From positions 1,054,001 to 1,118,000 of the forward strand of contig JACGCM010002647.1 of the NCBI GenBank assembly GCA_014058105.1: a DNA stretch of 64,000 nt, read 5' to 3'. Positions 10,684 through 20,267 of the stretch are shown here, in pieces (position 1 is the stretch's first letter; every line of letters starts with the position of its first letter). The notes beneath the pieces were generated by a model. That model saw nothing but the letters and a program-made list of their open reading frames with translations, was not told the origin of the DNA and ran no database searches. The stretch is from Kingdonia uniflora (lineage: Eukaryota; Streptophyta; Magnoliopsida; Ranunculales; Circaeasteraceae). The position numbers and the translations under genes are program-made.

Positions 10684-11442
10684 TGTAGGGGCCAAGTCTC
10701 GAATGAGGGAAAACTAGCTCTTACACCACGGGGTTGATCTTCGACTAGGGGTTTGCAAGCATATAAATAACAATAATAAGAAATACTACTGAGACAATAT
10801 ACTTGTGTGGAGGCCTTGAATGGGTTGCTCCACGACCTTTAGTGAGGATTTTAAGAAGAAATAATATATATCGAGTTAGTCAAAGTATCAAGAATTAAGA
10901 CATTACAGGGTATTCGAAGGTAATCTTGTAAGGCTTTACGGGAGATATTTTCTAACCTACTCATCGTGTCTCTTTCTTCCTATTTATAGGATATAGAAAG
11001 GACTGAGTTACCATGGGAGGTCAAGTTACATGTATATCATTTGGGGACAACTGACTTGTACCTGAAGTTGGTTTTGGCACTATAGTTGTTAGGTCTGACA
11101 CTGTAGTTTTTGGTTATGACATTGTAGTTGTCGGTTCTGGCACTGTAGTTATCGAGCGACTCATTCTCTGTTTTGTCTGGTAAGCTGGCTGTCTGACGTG
11201 ACTGACTTCGACCATGTACGACCATGGTCGAAGTATTTTTGGTACTGATGGTGAGTTCTAGCGCTGCTCATCTATCCTCGATTAAGGCAGTTAACTTCGA
11301 TGATTCCTTCGAGTGTTCGATTAGTTTCAGAAGGCTTTGTGGACTTAGTTATTGTCTTACTGGGCTTCGAGTCTATAAGTAGGCTTCGATGTAGCCTTTG
11401 AGTATTCGACTATTACTAGAAGGCCGCGAGTAGGCTACTACA
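10684..11442 (-). repeat. 5' LTR of Tat element A (759 bp)
   Basis: Bounded by TGTAG...CCCTACA on the element strand. The inner end abuts the primer-binding site and the outer end matches 1-186. A TATA-like CCTATAAATAGGAAG lies at about 10977-10992 on the minus strand and is the probable sense promoter. Confidence 0.9.
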
Positions 11443-11950
11443 GAAGTCCTATCGGAACCGTCACAAAGTAGGAATCTTGATTTGGAAGGAGTTCAAAGTG
11501 ATGCTGATGAAGCAATTTTATCCTATTGGGTATGAGCAATAAAGATGGTTTAAATGGCATAATTTGTGCCAAAAGTATGGGCAATCCGTACAAGAGTTCA
11601 CTACGGAGTTTTATAACCAAGCTTTGTTTTGGACATTAATGTGGATGAGTATGAGGTATTCATGAAGTATATGGGGGGTTTGCCAGAGTCCATTAGAAGG
11701 GAGTATAAACTTTTTAATATGAAGATTATCAAAGATACTACCGTAAAAGCAATTGCTATTGAAGGCAAGTACTTGAAGAGTGACAAGAAAGATGATAAGA
11801 GCAAGTCAGGGTACAAGTCTAGTTAGAAAAATGAGCACAAGGAGGAGTCCAAAGAAGAGGTCTTTATCCAAGGGGAATTACTGCCGTCATTATAAGGTAA
11901 ATGAGCACATTTCAGATAAATATTAGAAACTTGACCCAGACTTAGGCCGA
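11443..11950 (+). pseudogene. gag fragment of element B
   Basis: Reads into a retrotransposon-gag core (WHNLCQKYGQSVQEFTTEFYNQ), with KVMLMKQFYPIGYEQ just before it; the frame 11629-11826 follows. A knuckle-like segment at about 11878-11930 reads YCRHYKVNEHISDKY. Positions expected to be Cys are Tyr, consistent with G-to-A changes. The left boundary at 11443 is the insertion point of element A. Confidence 0.7.
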
Positions 11951-12109
11951 AGGAGGAGAGGAGCAAAAGAGAGAAACGTGTACTAGCTGCAGTGATTGTT
12001 GATCTTCCAGATTTAGATAAACCAAATGCTAAACTTACCCTTATGTTTAAGCAAACTATGACTACTGAAGAGGCGAGTCGAGAAGAACGTTTTCATGACT
12101 TAATCAGGT

Positions 12110-12500
12110 AAAGCAGAGCTTAGTAGAGGCCATTATTGATCCAGGTAGTCAGAAGAATTTAATCTTTGAAGTGGTGGTGAAGAAGATAGGTTTGGATACT
12201 ATGGCTCATCTTAAACCGTATGGTTTGGGCTGGATTCAGAAAGATACGAAGTTGAAGATTACGAAGTAGTATACTTTAAAGTTTGTGATTACTGAAAAAT
12301 TTATTGAAGAAGTGACGTATGAGATGGTTCCTTTAGATGTGTGTCAAGTCATCTTGGGTAGCCCTTACATTTGGAATCGAGATGCAATTCTTTACCATAG
12401 AGAACATGTCACCACCAATAATTTAGAAATGGCAACTCATGCAAAGAGGTTGGTCAATGTAAGCGGCAAGTTTGTATTGTTGTTGGTGCGACTAGTTTAA
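12110..12500 (+). pseudogene. Protease region of element B
   Basis: A degenerate aspartic protease: IIDPGSQKNLIFE carries the D-x-G-S box, and the 12285-12500 frame contains VTYEMVPLDVCQVILGSPYIWNRDA, the C-terminal block that normally reads as LG.P(Y/W)...D. Stops separate the two halves. Confidence 0.7.
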
Positions 12501-12560
12501 GAGGGTTTGTCGGCTAAGGTGTTGTCTACTTTGGAAATGTCTCCTAAGTAACAAACCAAA

Positions 12561-13530
12561 ATGGGAAAGTTACAAGAGGAGTATAAATACTTGTTTATGG
12601 GCATAGAAGGGATGCCGCACAAGAGGGATATGAAGCATGAAATCACCTTGGTGAATGGTGAGCCACTACCCAACATTGGGTTGTATCATATTTCTATAAA
12701 TGAGTCTGAAGAGATCGAGAAACAGGTACAAGAACTCCTAGAGTAAGGGATTATTAATCTGAGTTGCTCCCCTTGTGGTTTACTGATGTTATTGGTACCG
12801 ATGAAGGATGGATCTTGGAGAATGTATGTGGATTATCGGGCGTTGAACAAGATTACTATGAAGAATTGTTATCCGCTTCTACAGATTGACAAGCTTTTGG
12901 ATGAATTGCAGAAGGCCCAATTTTTCACCAAACTGGATCTTAAGTCGGGTTACCATCAAATTAGAATTCGGGAAGAAGATACATGGAAGACGGTTTTCAA
13001 GACCAAATAAGAACTTTTCAAGTGGTTAGTGGTGCCTTTTGGGTTATGCAGCACTCCAACGACATTTATGTGGTTGATAAATGAGGTACTTTGTACTTTT
13101 AAAGATGATTTTGTGATTGTATATTTAGATGATATCTTGATACATAGTCAAGCATAGGATGAGCACCTCATACATATCCGCAAAGTAGTGTTGGGCGCAT
13201 TGCGACCACAACAACTTTTTCTAAATATGAAGAAGTACGAGTCTGGGAAGGAGTTAGTATACTTGGGATTCATTATTGGTGGCGATGAGCTTAAGGTAGA
13301 ACCAGGGAAGGTCTTGGTTATTACTGATTAGCCTAGTCCACGTGCAGTGATGGAAGTGAGAAGTTTATGGATTCTTGTCAGTATTTACAGAAGTTTATTC
13401 AACATTTTTCACAGATTGCTACAACATTACATTCTTTGACAAAGGCTGGTATGAAGTTTGTGTGGGAAGATCATCACCATGAGAAGACTTTTCAATTACT
13501 GAAGCGTAAGATTACAGATACACCAGTATT
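12561..13530 (+). pseudogene. Reverse transcriptase of element B (5' of the solo LTR)
   Basis: Clear gypsy RT motifs: DGSWRMYVDYRALNKIT, AQFFTKLDLKSGYHQIRI, VVPFGLCSTPTTF, and IVYLDDILIHS (YxDD with Leu), then LGFIIGGDELKVEPGK and the connection DTPVF at the breakpoint. There are at least four in-frame stops, mostly TAG, where related proteins have Trp, Gln or Glu. The domain is cut at 13530, where the solo LTR begins, and the frame resumes at about 15214. Confidence 0.9.
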
Positions 13531-15208
13531 TGTAGCGCCCCGTTATTTTTTTTCCTTGTTTGATCGTGTACAGATGTTATTTACTTCACTTTCACATTGT
13601 AATACACTATTATGTTCTTAGGTTTTTGAAATTTTAAGAATGCCTAGTCAAAACCACCACCATATTTTCCCTTAATTCTACTTCATCTCTCCCTTTATCT
13701 CATCCATTAACCCATAGCCATTAGAGACTCTTGGTGTGAGAATTAATTACCTTTAACTTTTTTACCATCAAGTTCTCAATTGTGCCTATATTTGGAGTGG
13801 GTTGGGTATTGATTTCGTTGAACATTGCAAGGTCGTTCTTCACTCCTCAATTTTTACCAAATTCCTAATCAATGCAAGTACCGTTATTTCCAAGCATTAT
13901 GTGATTTATCATTATAATGTTTAAGATATGTTATAGGGTATTAGCATCATGCCATGTTAAGCTATTTTATCATTAGCTATGATGGATATATTTTACCTCC
14001 ATGTTTTCTGTAATTACAACTTGTTGGAATCTATAATCTTTTATGATGTATTTGGTCGAGAACACTTAATTACTAAATGTTGTAGGATTTAAGAGTTGTG
14101 AAGCATACAACCTATTAAAATCTACAATCTCTTATACTTGGTCGAGAATACATAAATACTAAGTACTGTAGGATTTAAGAATGGTGGAGCATCTCTTCAC
14201 CAATCTAAATTTTGGAAGGAATGATCACCTAATATAGTAGGTACCATTGGTATTAGTATAATAATTATAAAGTATCTCTTCACAAGGGGGTAATTAATGG
14301 ACATAGGATTGGTACTCTATAAAAACCCTAACTTTTGGGAGTTATCGGATAAAGAATGCACGTGATCAATTAATGTCGTTGAAGTATTTAATATGTGTTA
14401 TACTCAGAGGTTAGCCTCATTAATTTTGAAAGTCTAATATACATTTTGCAACATGGTAGAATGCCTAAATTTTTGCAAGTGTCAAGAGAGGTATTTGGGA
14501 AATGGCTTAACTTAGCCATGATTATAGGACTTTACTAATATAACCTTTATTAACTGAGGGTAGAGAGATCATTGATAGTCAGAGTATAAATCATCGACAG
14601 AGTCCCCACTCCTATATTTATGAGGGTAAAAAGGTCGTTGAGCGTAAGATCGTCAATCAAATGATATTGCCCCATTGCCTATAGAGCAAGGACAGATAGG
14701 TTATTTTGATTAAGTGTCAGTCTCTTAAATCATTCATGTATTGGAGAACTTATAGTCGTGTACACAGTAGGGCTATGATGTCAAGGTACTTGGGTTCAAT
14801 TCCCTAAACAAAAGATTCAGCAAATATTTATCAGTATTCCAGGGTTACAAGCCCCTAAAATTCTTTCCTATTTACATATCGGCTTTAATTCTGATTGGGT
14901 GATTTCCCCTTAGGTTAAAACTCCTTAACCACCTTGATAGGGTGACTTCCCCGTTAATTCTTGGCTTATGAAAAAGGAATCCGCCAATCCCTGGCTCGAC
15001 AATAAGGGATACGCTTCTGTTGAGGACAGAAGGGTGTGAGAGTGTGGTCTTACTAAATTAAAAGTGACCCTGTGTACATCATCTGTTAGTTATCCCCCAC
15101 ATCTAATAACACTCAATAAATACTTATAATACTGGTTGGCGCGATGCTTAAAAAAAATATTAATAATTGAACCTTATCTCCACAAAAAGCAGATTTTGTA
15201 GCGTGATA
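13531..15208 (+). mobile_element. Probable solo LTR inserted in pol of element B
   Basis: Starts TGTAGCGCCCCGTTATT, the TGTA...CCCCG style of long gypsy LTRs, and ends ...GTAGCGTGATA. It is flanked by GTATT (13526-13530) and GTGTT (15209-15213), a 5-bp duplication with one mismatch. Removing the insert plus one flank makes the RT-to-RNase H junction read V-L-T-L-P-N, the usual form of this junction. A TATA box (TATAAAAA, 14318-14325) lies inside. No coding frame over its 1.68 kb. The 3' end is TA rather than CA, so the exact end is uncertain. Confidence 0.6.
14026..14187. repeat. Two diverged tandem copies (about 70-90 bp) inside the solo LTR
   Basis: The phrases CTATAATCTTTTAT, TTGGTCGAGAACAC, ATTACTAAATGTTGTAGG and ATTTAAGAGT recur in diverged form (CTACAATCTCTTAT, TTGGTCGAGAATAC, and so on) immediately downstream. 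Confidence 0.7.
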
Positions 15209-15213
15209 GTGTT

Positions 15214-15540
15214 AACGTTACCGAATTTATAGGGACCTTTTGAGGTAGAAATAGGTGCGCCCGACTATGCATTATGGGCAATTTTATTATAGGATGGAAG
15301 GCCAACGGCCTACTATTCTAAGATGGTCATAGGAGCAGTACGCAACTATCCTACCTATGATAAGGAGTTTTATGCATTACATCAATCAGTGAAGCATTGG
15401 CGGAGTTACTTATTGAAGAAAGAGGTTGTAGTACATTTCGATTACAAACCATTACAGTTCTTATCTGCGCAGTCTAAGTTACAGCAAGCTCGCCATATGA
15501 AGTAGATGTCGTACCTATAGCATTTTACCTTTATTATCAA
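15214..15540 (+). pseudogene. RNase H domain of element B
   Basis: After the solo LTR the frame resumes with GPFEVEIGAPDYALWA, then RPTAYYSKM, YPTYDKEFYALHQSVKHW, LLKKEVVVHFDYKPLQFL and LQQARHMK. This is the canonical gypsy RNase H order. The frame 15323-15505 is uninterrupted. Confidence 0.85.
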
Positions 15541-15779
15541 GTATAAGAAAGGAGTGGACAACAAAATGTTATCTCAACCCTCATTACCAACTATTTCTGC
15601 TTTGTTGGTAGTTATACAAATACAGCCTATTGTTCTATCTGAATATGTTACAGGATGCGACGACAACAAGGAGCTCAGTGTGATTCACCAGAACTTGCTG
15701 CAAGGCAAGATATATAAGTATGAATTGAAGGATGGTTTGATTTTACAGGGACAGTCTACTATGTATTTCTGAGGGTGGA

Positions 15780-16510
15780 GACCGTTTGCATTAGATTAGA
15801 GAGACATATTATTCCCAGGTGGCATGTCATTTTGGGGTTGAGAAGACTCTTTTAAATTTGTAGCGTGATGTCTATTAACTGAAGATGCAAGGGGATATTA
15901 CTCGTGTGGTTCATGATTGTATTTTATGTAATACATCGAAGCCTTCCAGTTGTAAGTTAGGACTGTACTTACCATTACCAGTTCCTAAGAGACCTTGGGA
16001 AAGCATTTCGGTAGATTTTATGGGTGGTTTTCCCTTGACCAAATGTACGAATGATTATCTGTTTGTGGTGGTAGATCAATTCAACAAGATGATTGTTCTT
16101 ATTTCATACTAGAAGACGGAACGGACACTGGTGAAGGAGCAGTGCAATTATTTTCCAGAGACGTCTGGAGGTATTTTGGGTTTCCTTCATCTATTATTTC
16201 TAATAGGGGTAGCCCATTTTTAGGGCATTTCTGGTGATCGTTATGGGGAATGATGGATACTAAGTTGAAGAAAAGTACCGCATTTCATCTGTAAATTAAC
16301 GGGCAAACATAGATAGTTAATCGCAATTATGTTCACTTATTATCAGGATCCTATTCTAAGTATCCTAAGACTTGGGATGAAAGTTTACTGTATCTTCAGT
16401 GTGCATTTAACAAGGCGATTCATGGTTCCACTTTGAAGTCTCTATTAAAATTTTGTCTGGGGCACTTGCCCCAAAGCCCCTTTGATATGGCTTTTAGTCT
16501 TGGCGACAAG
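15780..16510 (+). pseudogene. Integrase core of element B
   Basis: Zinc-binding remnant (CHFG...CILCNTSKPSS), then PWESISVDFMGGFPLT (first catalytic Asp), DYLFVVVDQFNKM, WRYFGFPSSIISNRGSPFLG (where SDRG is expected, the catalytic Asp is Asn) and a degraded NGQT...IVN region. The changed Asp and several stops show it is inactive. Confidence 0.8.
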
Positions 16511-17100
16511 ACGGTGTCATAAAAGGAAGAAGATGAACAAGTTAAAGCTCAGCATTTTATTGAGAAGATAAGCAAGGTTCATGAGGCGATTAAAGTACAG
16601 TTGAAGAAGACTCAAATGAAGTATAAGGCTCAACACGACAAGCATCGGGTTGAGTATATTAAGGATAATGACCTCGTTTGGTTGTATTTGGGTAAGGAAC
16701 GACTTAAGGGAGATAAGAACCTCTAGCCTATCAGTTATGGTTTGTTTACGATACTCAAGAAGATTGGTGATAACGCATTCCAATTGGATTTGCCACCTAT
16801 CATAAAGATGTATTCGGTGATTAATGTCGAGCATTTGAAACTGTTTGAGTCGTCTCTTTTAGATGAAGACTCTACAATCGATACTCGCCTACTGACAGTG
16901 GATGACTTATGGATGGACAGAGAAGATCCCTTACAGGAGGATGGTATTCTAGAAATGAAAGTTTATGCTACATGATGAGGTAGTATCGAGTCGTTCGGCG
17001 TTGGGAAGAAAGGTCAACTACCTAGCAAGTCGAAGTAGCACAACAAAAAATAGGCACGATCGTATTCCCTCATCTCCAGTTCTAGCCTAAGCAGAAGTTG
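16511..17100 (+). pseudogene. Integrase C-terminal region of element B
   Basis: Recognisable C-terminal blocks: QAHFIEKI-like, KAQHDKHRVEYIKDNDLVWLYL, PISYGLFTILKKIGDNAFQLDLP, YSVINVEHLKLFE and a tail LLTVDDLWMDREDPLQEDGI. These are the GPY/F-type end of gypsy integrases. No chromodomain signature can be made out after it. Confidence 0.75.
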
Positions 17101-17121
17101 AAGGCTCCTAACAGGAGCCAT

Positions 17122-17665
17122 GATCCAGGAGAATCTAGACATTAAACACCTTAGATTGAAGACCAAAGGTGATTTATGAGATTTCTATTCGAATAGAGAA
17201 ATGCTCAATTTGAACAGAACCCAGTCTATTCGAATAGAGTTAATCTCTATCTGAACTAAGCACCATCTGAGAAGTTTATTCGAATATAAAAATGTTATAT
17301 TCAAATAGATCCAGTTCTGTTCGAATAGACTTTATTTCTACTCGAACAAAATGGGTTCTAAGTCTTCTGATCGAACAAAGAATTATTATGTTCGAACAGA
17401 GGTGCAACTTATCATAGTTTTAGATCGGGGGAAGGGCATTTTTGTCAAATTTAGTAACTAGAAACTTATAACCACCATAAAAGGGCAAGGGTAGGCAAAT
17501 AAATATGATCCAAGTTTTGTAAGAGAGACTTAGGGTTTGAAGATGAATTCAATTGAAATCAAATCATTGAGCAATTGAAGTTCTAAAAGGGAAATTCTCT
17601 TGCCAAATTATTTATTCTTCACATTAATTACTTCGATTAAGTTAATCTCAATTTGATTGTGGATT
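17122..17665 (+). repeat. 3' untranslated/LTR-like end of element B with TTCGAA motif cluster
   Basis: Similar by eye to 32720-33235: both begin TGATCCA(G/T)GAG(A/G)ATCTA, pass through a cluster of TTCGAA-like palindromes (17180-17400), then share AAACTTATAACC, GGGCAAGG/GGTCAAGG, GAGCAAT(T/A)GAAGTTCT and GGGAAATT phrases up to GTGGATTA/ATGGATTA. A CATAAAAG TATA-like box lies near 17476. It may be the 3' LTR; the exact LTR boundary is not resolved. A hairpin GGCTCCTaacAGGAGCC precedes it at about 17105-17121. Confidence 0.5.
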
Positions 17666-18203
17666 AGTATATTAGTCTGCAAACTAAATGAGATTGAAGA
17701 TAACATAAAAGTAAGGGTAAAAAGAACATACCAAGAAGGCGCTTAGTTTAAACCTTGATAAAATGTGTCAAAAACCGATTTATAATGGTTCATTTCTTCG
17801 CCAAAATCTAGAAACAACAAACGATTATTTAGATTCTCTTACTGAAGTACCAACATTAATAATTTTGAAATGCCTACCCAATCAATTTGTCAACATCAAA
17901 ATCTTCATCGATGAAAACCTTGTAATCATGTAATAAAGAAAAGTGATTCCATCGTTTTCATCTTCCCAAAAGAAAATCTGCAAATGTCTACATTGAAACA
18001 AAAGTTGGGGTAATCAAATGTAATGAAAAATATATATAATACATAGTAATCTTATGGAAAATCAAAAAACACAATTACACATAAGATAATTACAATAAAG
18101 GATCCCTACCTTTAATTCTTCATACATGTCGGATAAGTTTTACAATGGATGAGAGTTTTCTAAAGCACTATAAGAAAAATTAAATGCAAAATCAGAGCCA
18201 AAA
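17666..18203. other. AT-rich intergenic stretch
   Basis: No recognisable gene, repeat boundary or RNA. Possible ORFs are short and without recognisable motifs. Confidence 0.5.
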
Positions 18204-18377
18204 TAACGTAAATCTGAGTCGCAGAAGCAAGAACTCGGATTTATAAACGTTAACCTAATTAAAATTAAGATTTTTACTAACACTAAAACACAAAACTAAC
18301 TTCAAATCAAAACAAAACAAAAGCTTAAACTGAAACCTAAACTTAATTTACTTCAAATCATCAACTTCAACAACCTT
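18204..18377 (-). repeat. Truncated LTR-C of element C
   Basis: Matches the first (primer-site-proximal) 175 bp of LTR-A and LTR-B: AACGTAAATCTGAGTCGCAG up to CAACTTCAACAACCTTCT. It then passes abruptly into the ACTGTAGC minisatellite. Confidence 0.75.
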
Positions 18378-18500
18378 CTAGCAGCCCCAAAAATTACTGT
18401 AGTAGTAACTGAAAATACTGTAGCAGTAATCAAAAATACTGTAGAAATCCCCAAAAATCACTGTAGCAGTCCCCAAAAATACTGTAGCAGTTGGTGTAAA
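18378..18500. repeat. ACTGTAGCAG minisatellite, copy 1
   Basis: Irregular repeats of about 24 bp built on AAAAATACTGTAGCAGT, five to six units, between truncated LTR-C and the primer-binding site of LTR-B. Confidence 0.8.
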
Positions 18501-18523
18501 AAAAATCCTACAAAATCTTACTA

Positions 18524-18535
18524 GCTCTGATACCA
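18524..18535 (-). other. Met-type primer-binding site next to LTR-B
   Basis: The minus strand reads TGGTATCAGAGC, an exact match to the plant initiator-Met primer-binding site. Confidence 0.8.
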
Positions 18536-18537
18536 AT

Positions 18538-18940
18538 TTAACGTAAATCTGAGTCGCGAAAGTAATTACTCGGATTGATAAACGTTAACCTAATTAGAAT
18601 TAGGGTTTTTACTAACATTAAAACACAATACTAACTTCAAATCAAAACTAAACAAAAGCTTAAACTGAAACCTAAACTTAATTTATTTTAAATCATCAAC
18701 TTCAACAACTTTCTCAAAATAGAGAACTTAGCCTCCCTTTTATAGAACATAAGGGGATGGAAACACTAATTAGGAATATTCTAGAAACTGGGAAAAGTAT
18801 CATCTTAACCTTGTGTTGGTCAATTTAAAACTCCATAAAACCTACTAAGCATCTCTAGCAGAGAGGCTTGAATCAAAAAAACATAAATATAAATAGTTTG
18901 TTGACATGTGAGAAATGAACATGAGAGATGATTCACATCA
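18538..18940 (-). repeat. LTR-B of element C
   Basis: About 403 bp. It shares long runs with LTR-A, for example CATGAGAGATGATTCACATC and GAACATAAGGGG. The inner end touches GCTCTGATACCA at 18524-18535. Confidence 0.75.
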
Positions 18941-19699
18941 AACCCTCTATCTTCGGAATATTTCGACCACGAAATCGACAAATTTTGGAATATCACGGAA
19001 CTGGAAACTCTTTTATGCAGCTTACCCATCTTCAAACTTTGAATTCTACCGCGAAATTTACCGTAACCCAAGGTCGTACCCAAGAGCAGGGGTACCATGT
19101 TGTCACTTACATCTTTAAGTTGATCAGTACCCAAAACTAAAAAAAAAAACTTTGTGATTCGCTTCTCAAAACTTGCTAAAAAAACCTTCCCAAAATGGAT
19201 CAACTAACTCTTTCTCAATGATATCATCTGGATACTCGTCAAATATTAGGGGTTTGTCACAATATCCGGTTGGAAAAAATTCACAATCTTGTGTAAAAAT
19301 ACGATTCTTAAGATCCCGGTTTGACATGTGTAAAGTTTCTTTCACCTGTAAATCATTGATGATTACGTCGTTTAGGGATTTCAAACCGGTAGCCTTTTTA
19401 TCCCAATTTCTGTCAATTTTGTAACTTCGACAACTTCGGGATAGTAGTCGTAAATAGCCGGCAAAATCTTTGTTGGTGGCGAATTCGTCGTCGTTACCTA
19501 TTGGGTAGGGATTCGGAGAGTACCTGAAATAATTGACTCTATAAACTGGTTGAACCAGTCGAACTTGTTAGACAATTCGTCGATCACTTCAAACTTTTTG
19601 GACCATCCGTCGAATCTACTGACTTTGTTATTCAAATCGGCGACTTGTCGTGCAAGTTAAGCTTTTGTTAGTGGTGCTATAGGGAACGAACCTCTAGAA
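18941..19699 (-). other. Interior of element C with unrecognised short ORFs
   Basis: On the element strand a frame at 19166-19384 (72 codons) and one at 18820-19203 (127 codons) overlap. Upstream of them (about 19540-19660) a degraded frame has Trp/Phe/Lys-rich helical character (DGWSKKFEVIDELSNKFDWF), reminiscent of gag coiled-coil starts but not assignable. I do not recognise a family. Probably a decayed gag-like remnant. Confidence 0.35.
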
Positions 19700-19825
19700 A
19701 TTATTGTAGCATGCAAAAATACTATAACTGTCACAGAAATCACTGTAGCAGTCGTATAAACTACTGTAACAGTTACCCCAAAATTACTGTAGCAATTGCA
19801 TAAATTATTGTAGCACTTGGTGTAA
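19700..19825. repeat. ACTGTAGCAG minisatellite, copy 2
   Basis: Same motif family as 18378-18500 (ATTGTAGCA, ACTGTAGCAGT, ACTGTAACAGT, ATTGTAGCACT), here in the leader just inside LTR-A. This confirms that the two regions are equivalent leader sequence. Confidence 0.8.
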
Positions 19826-19849
19826 AAAAAAAGTCACAGAATCTTGCTA

Positions 19850-19861
19850 GCTCTGATTCCA
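19850..19861 (-). other. Primer-binding site next to LTR-A
   Basis: The minus strand reads TGGAATCAGAGC, one base different from the consensus seen beside LTR-B. Confidence 0.75.
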
Positions 19862-19864
19862 ATT

Positions 19865-20267
19865 TAACGTAAATTTGAGTCGCAGAAGCAAGAACTCGGA
19901 TTGGTAAATGTTAACCTAATTAGAATTAGGGTTTTTATTAACACTAAACACACAAAACTATCTTCAAATCAAAACTAAGCAAAAACTTAAACTGAAACCT
20001 AAACTTAATTTACTTTAAATCATCAACTTCAACAACCTTCTTAAAACACAGAACCTGGCCTCCCTTTTATAGAACATAAGGGGTTGGAAACCCTAATTAA
20101 AAATATTCTAGAAACTAGGAAAAGTACCTTCTTAACCTTATATTGGTTAATTAGAAACTCCCTAAAACCTACTAAGCATCTCTAGCAGAGATGCCTAAAT
20201 CAAAAGAACATAAATATAAATAGTCTATTGGCATGTGAGAAACGAACATGAGAGATGATTCACATCA
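19865..20267 (-). repeat. LTR-A (5' LTR) of element C
   Basis: About 403 bp, matching 18538-18940 closely. Contains a TTTTATAG TATA-like stretch region (about 20060-20075). The inner end touches GCTCTGATTCCA, the complement of a Met-type primer-binding site. Confidence 0.75.

Larger units (their letters stand above)
1..11442 (-). mobile_element. Tat-lineage Ty3/gypsy LTR retrotransposon A (3' LTR truncated by window edge)
   Basis: Minus-strand element. Reading down from 11442 come a 759-bp 5' LTR, a primer-binding site, gag, aspartic protease, RT, RNase H, a second RNase H-like domain, integrase, a tandem-repeat block, two reverse-strand genes, a polypurine tract and the start of the 3' LTR. 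The end sequence at 1-186 matches 11258-11442 almost base for base, which defines the LTR pair. Two RNase H modules (Ty3-type, then archaeal-type) before integrase are a hallmark of the Tat lineage. The internal region is about 10.5 kb. The element interrupts the gag region of element B. All reading frames are broken by stops and shifts, so it is inactive. Its target-site duplication cannot be checked because the left end lies outside the window. Confidence 0.9.
11443..17665 (+). mobile_element. Ty3/gypsy retrotransposon B (5' part outside window, decayed)
   Basis: Plus-strand gag, protease, RT, RNase H and integrase remnants in order, interrupted on the left by element A and in the middle by a probable solo LTR (13531-15208). 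There is a single RNase H domain, a YLDD RT box and the integrase phrase SVDFMGGFPLT, as in chromovirus-type gypsy elements. No clear chromodomain is seen. The 5' LTR and the start of gag lie before the window, on the far side of element A. Confidence 0.85.
18204..20267 (-). mobile_element. Non-autonomous LTR element C with two LTRs and a third partial LTR
   Basis: Minus-strand orientation: LTR-A (19865-20267), primer-binding site, a 0.9-kb interior, LTR-B (18538-18940), a second primer-binding site, a short minisatellite and a truncated LTR-C (18204-18377). Each full LTR is about 403 bp and both end TGATGTGAATCATCTCTC on the element strand. Both primer-binding sites are the initiator-Met type (TGGTATCAGAGC, and TGGAATCAGAGC with one change). 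The interior has no recognisable gag-pol. This fits a small LARD/TRIM-like element that formed a partial tandem by recombination between LTRs. Confidence 0.75.

Noticed and set aside
14780..14800. Possible tRNA gene from the GGGTTCAATTCCC string.
   Set aside because: No acceptor stem or anticodon arm could be paired around it; at most a SINE-like pol III box.
13529..15203. 9-bp direct repeat TTTGTAGCG at 13529-13537 and 15195-15203, like a MULE target duplication.
   Set aside because: The bracketed sequence has no terminal inverted repeats, and removing it leaves an extra TGATAGTGTTAA in the pol frame. Placing the ends at TGTAGCGCCCC and GTGATA gives a 5-bp duplication and a sensible junction, so a solo LTR fits better.
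18820..19203. 127-codon minus-strand ORF in element C as a host gene.
   Set aside because: It runs from the interior into LTR-B, so it is element sequence without coding support.
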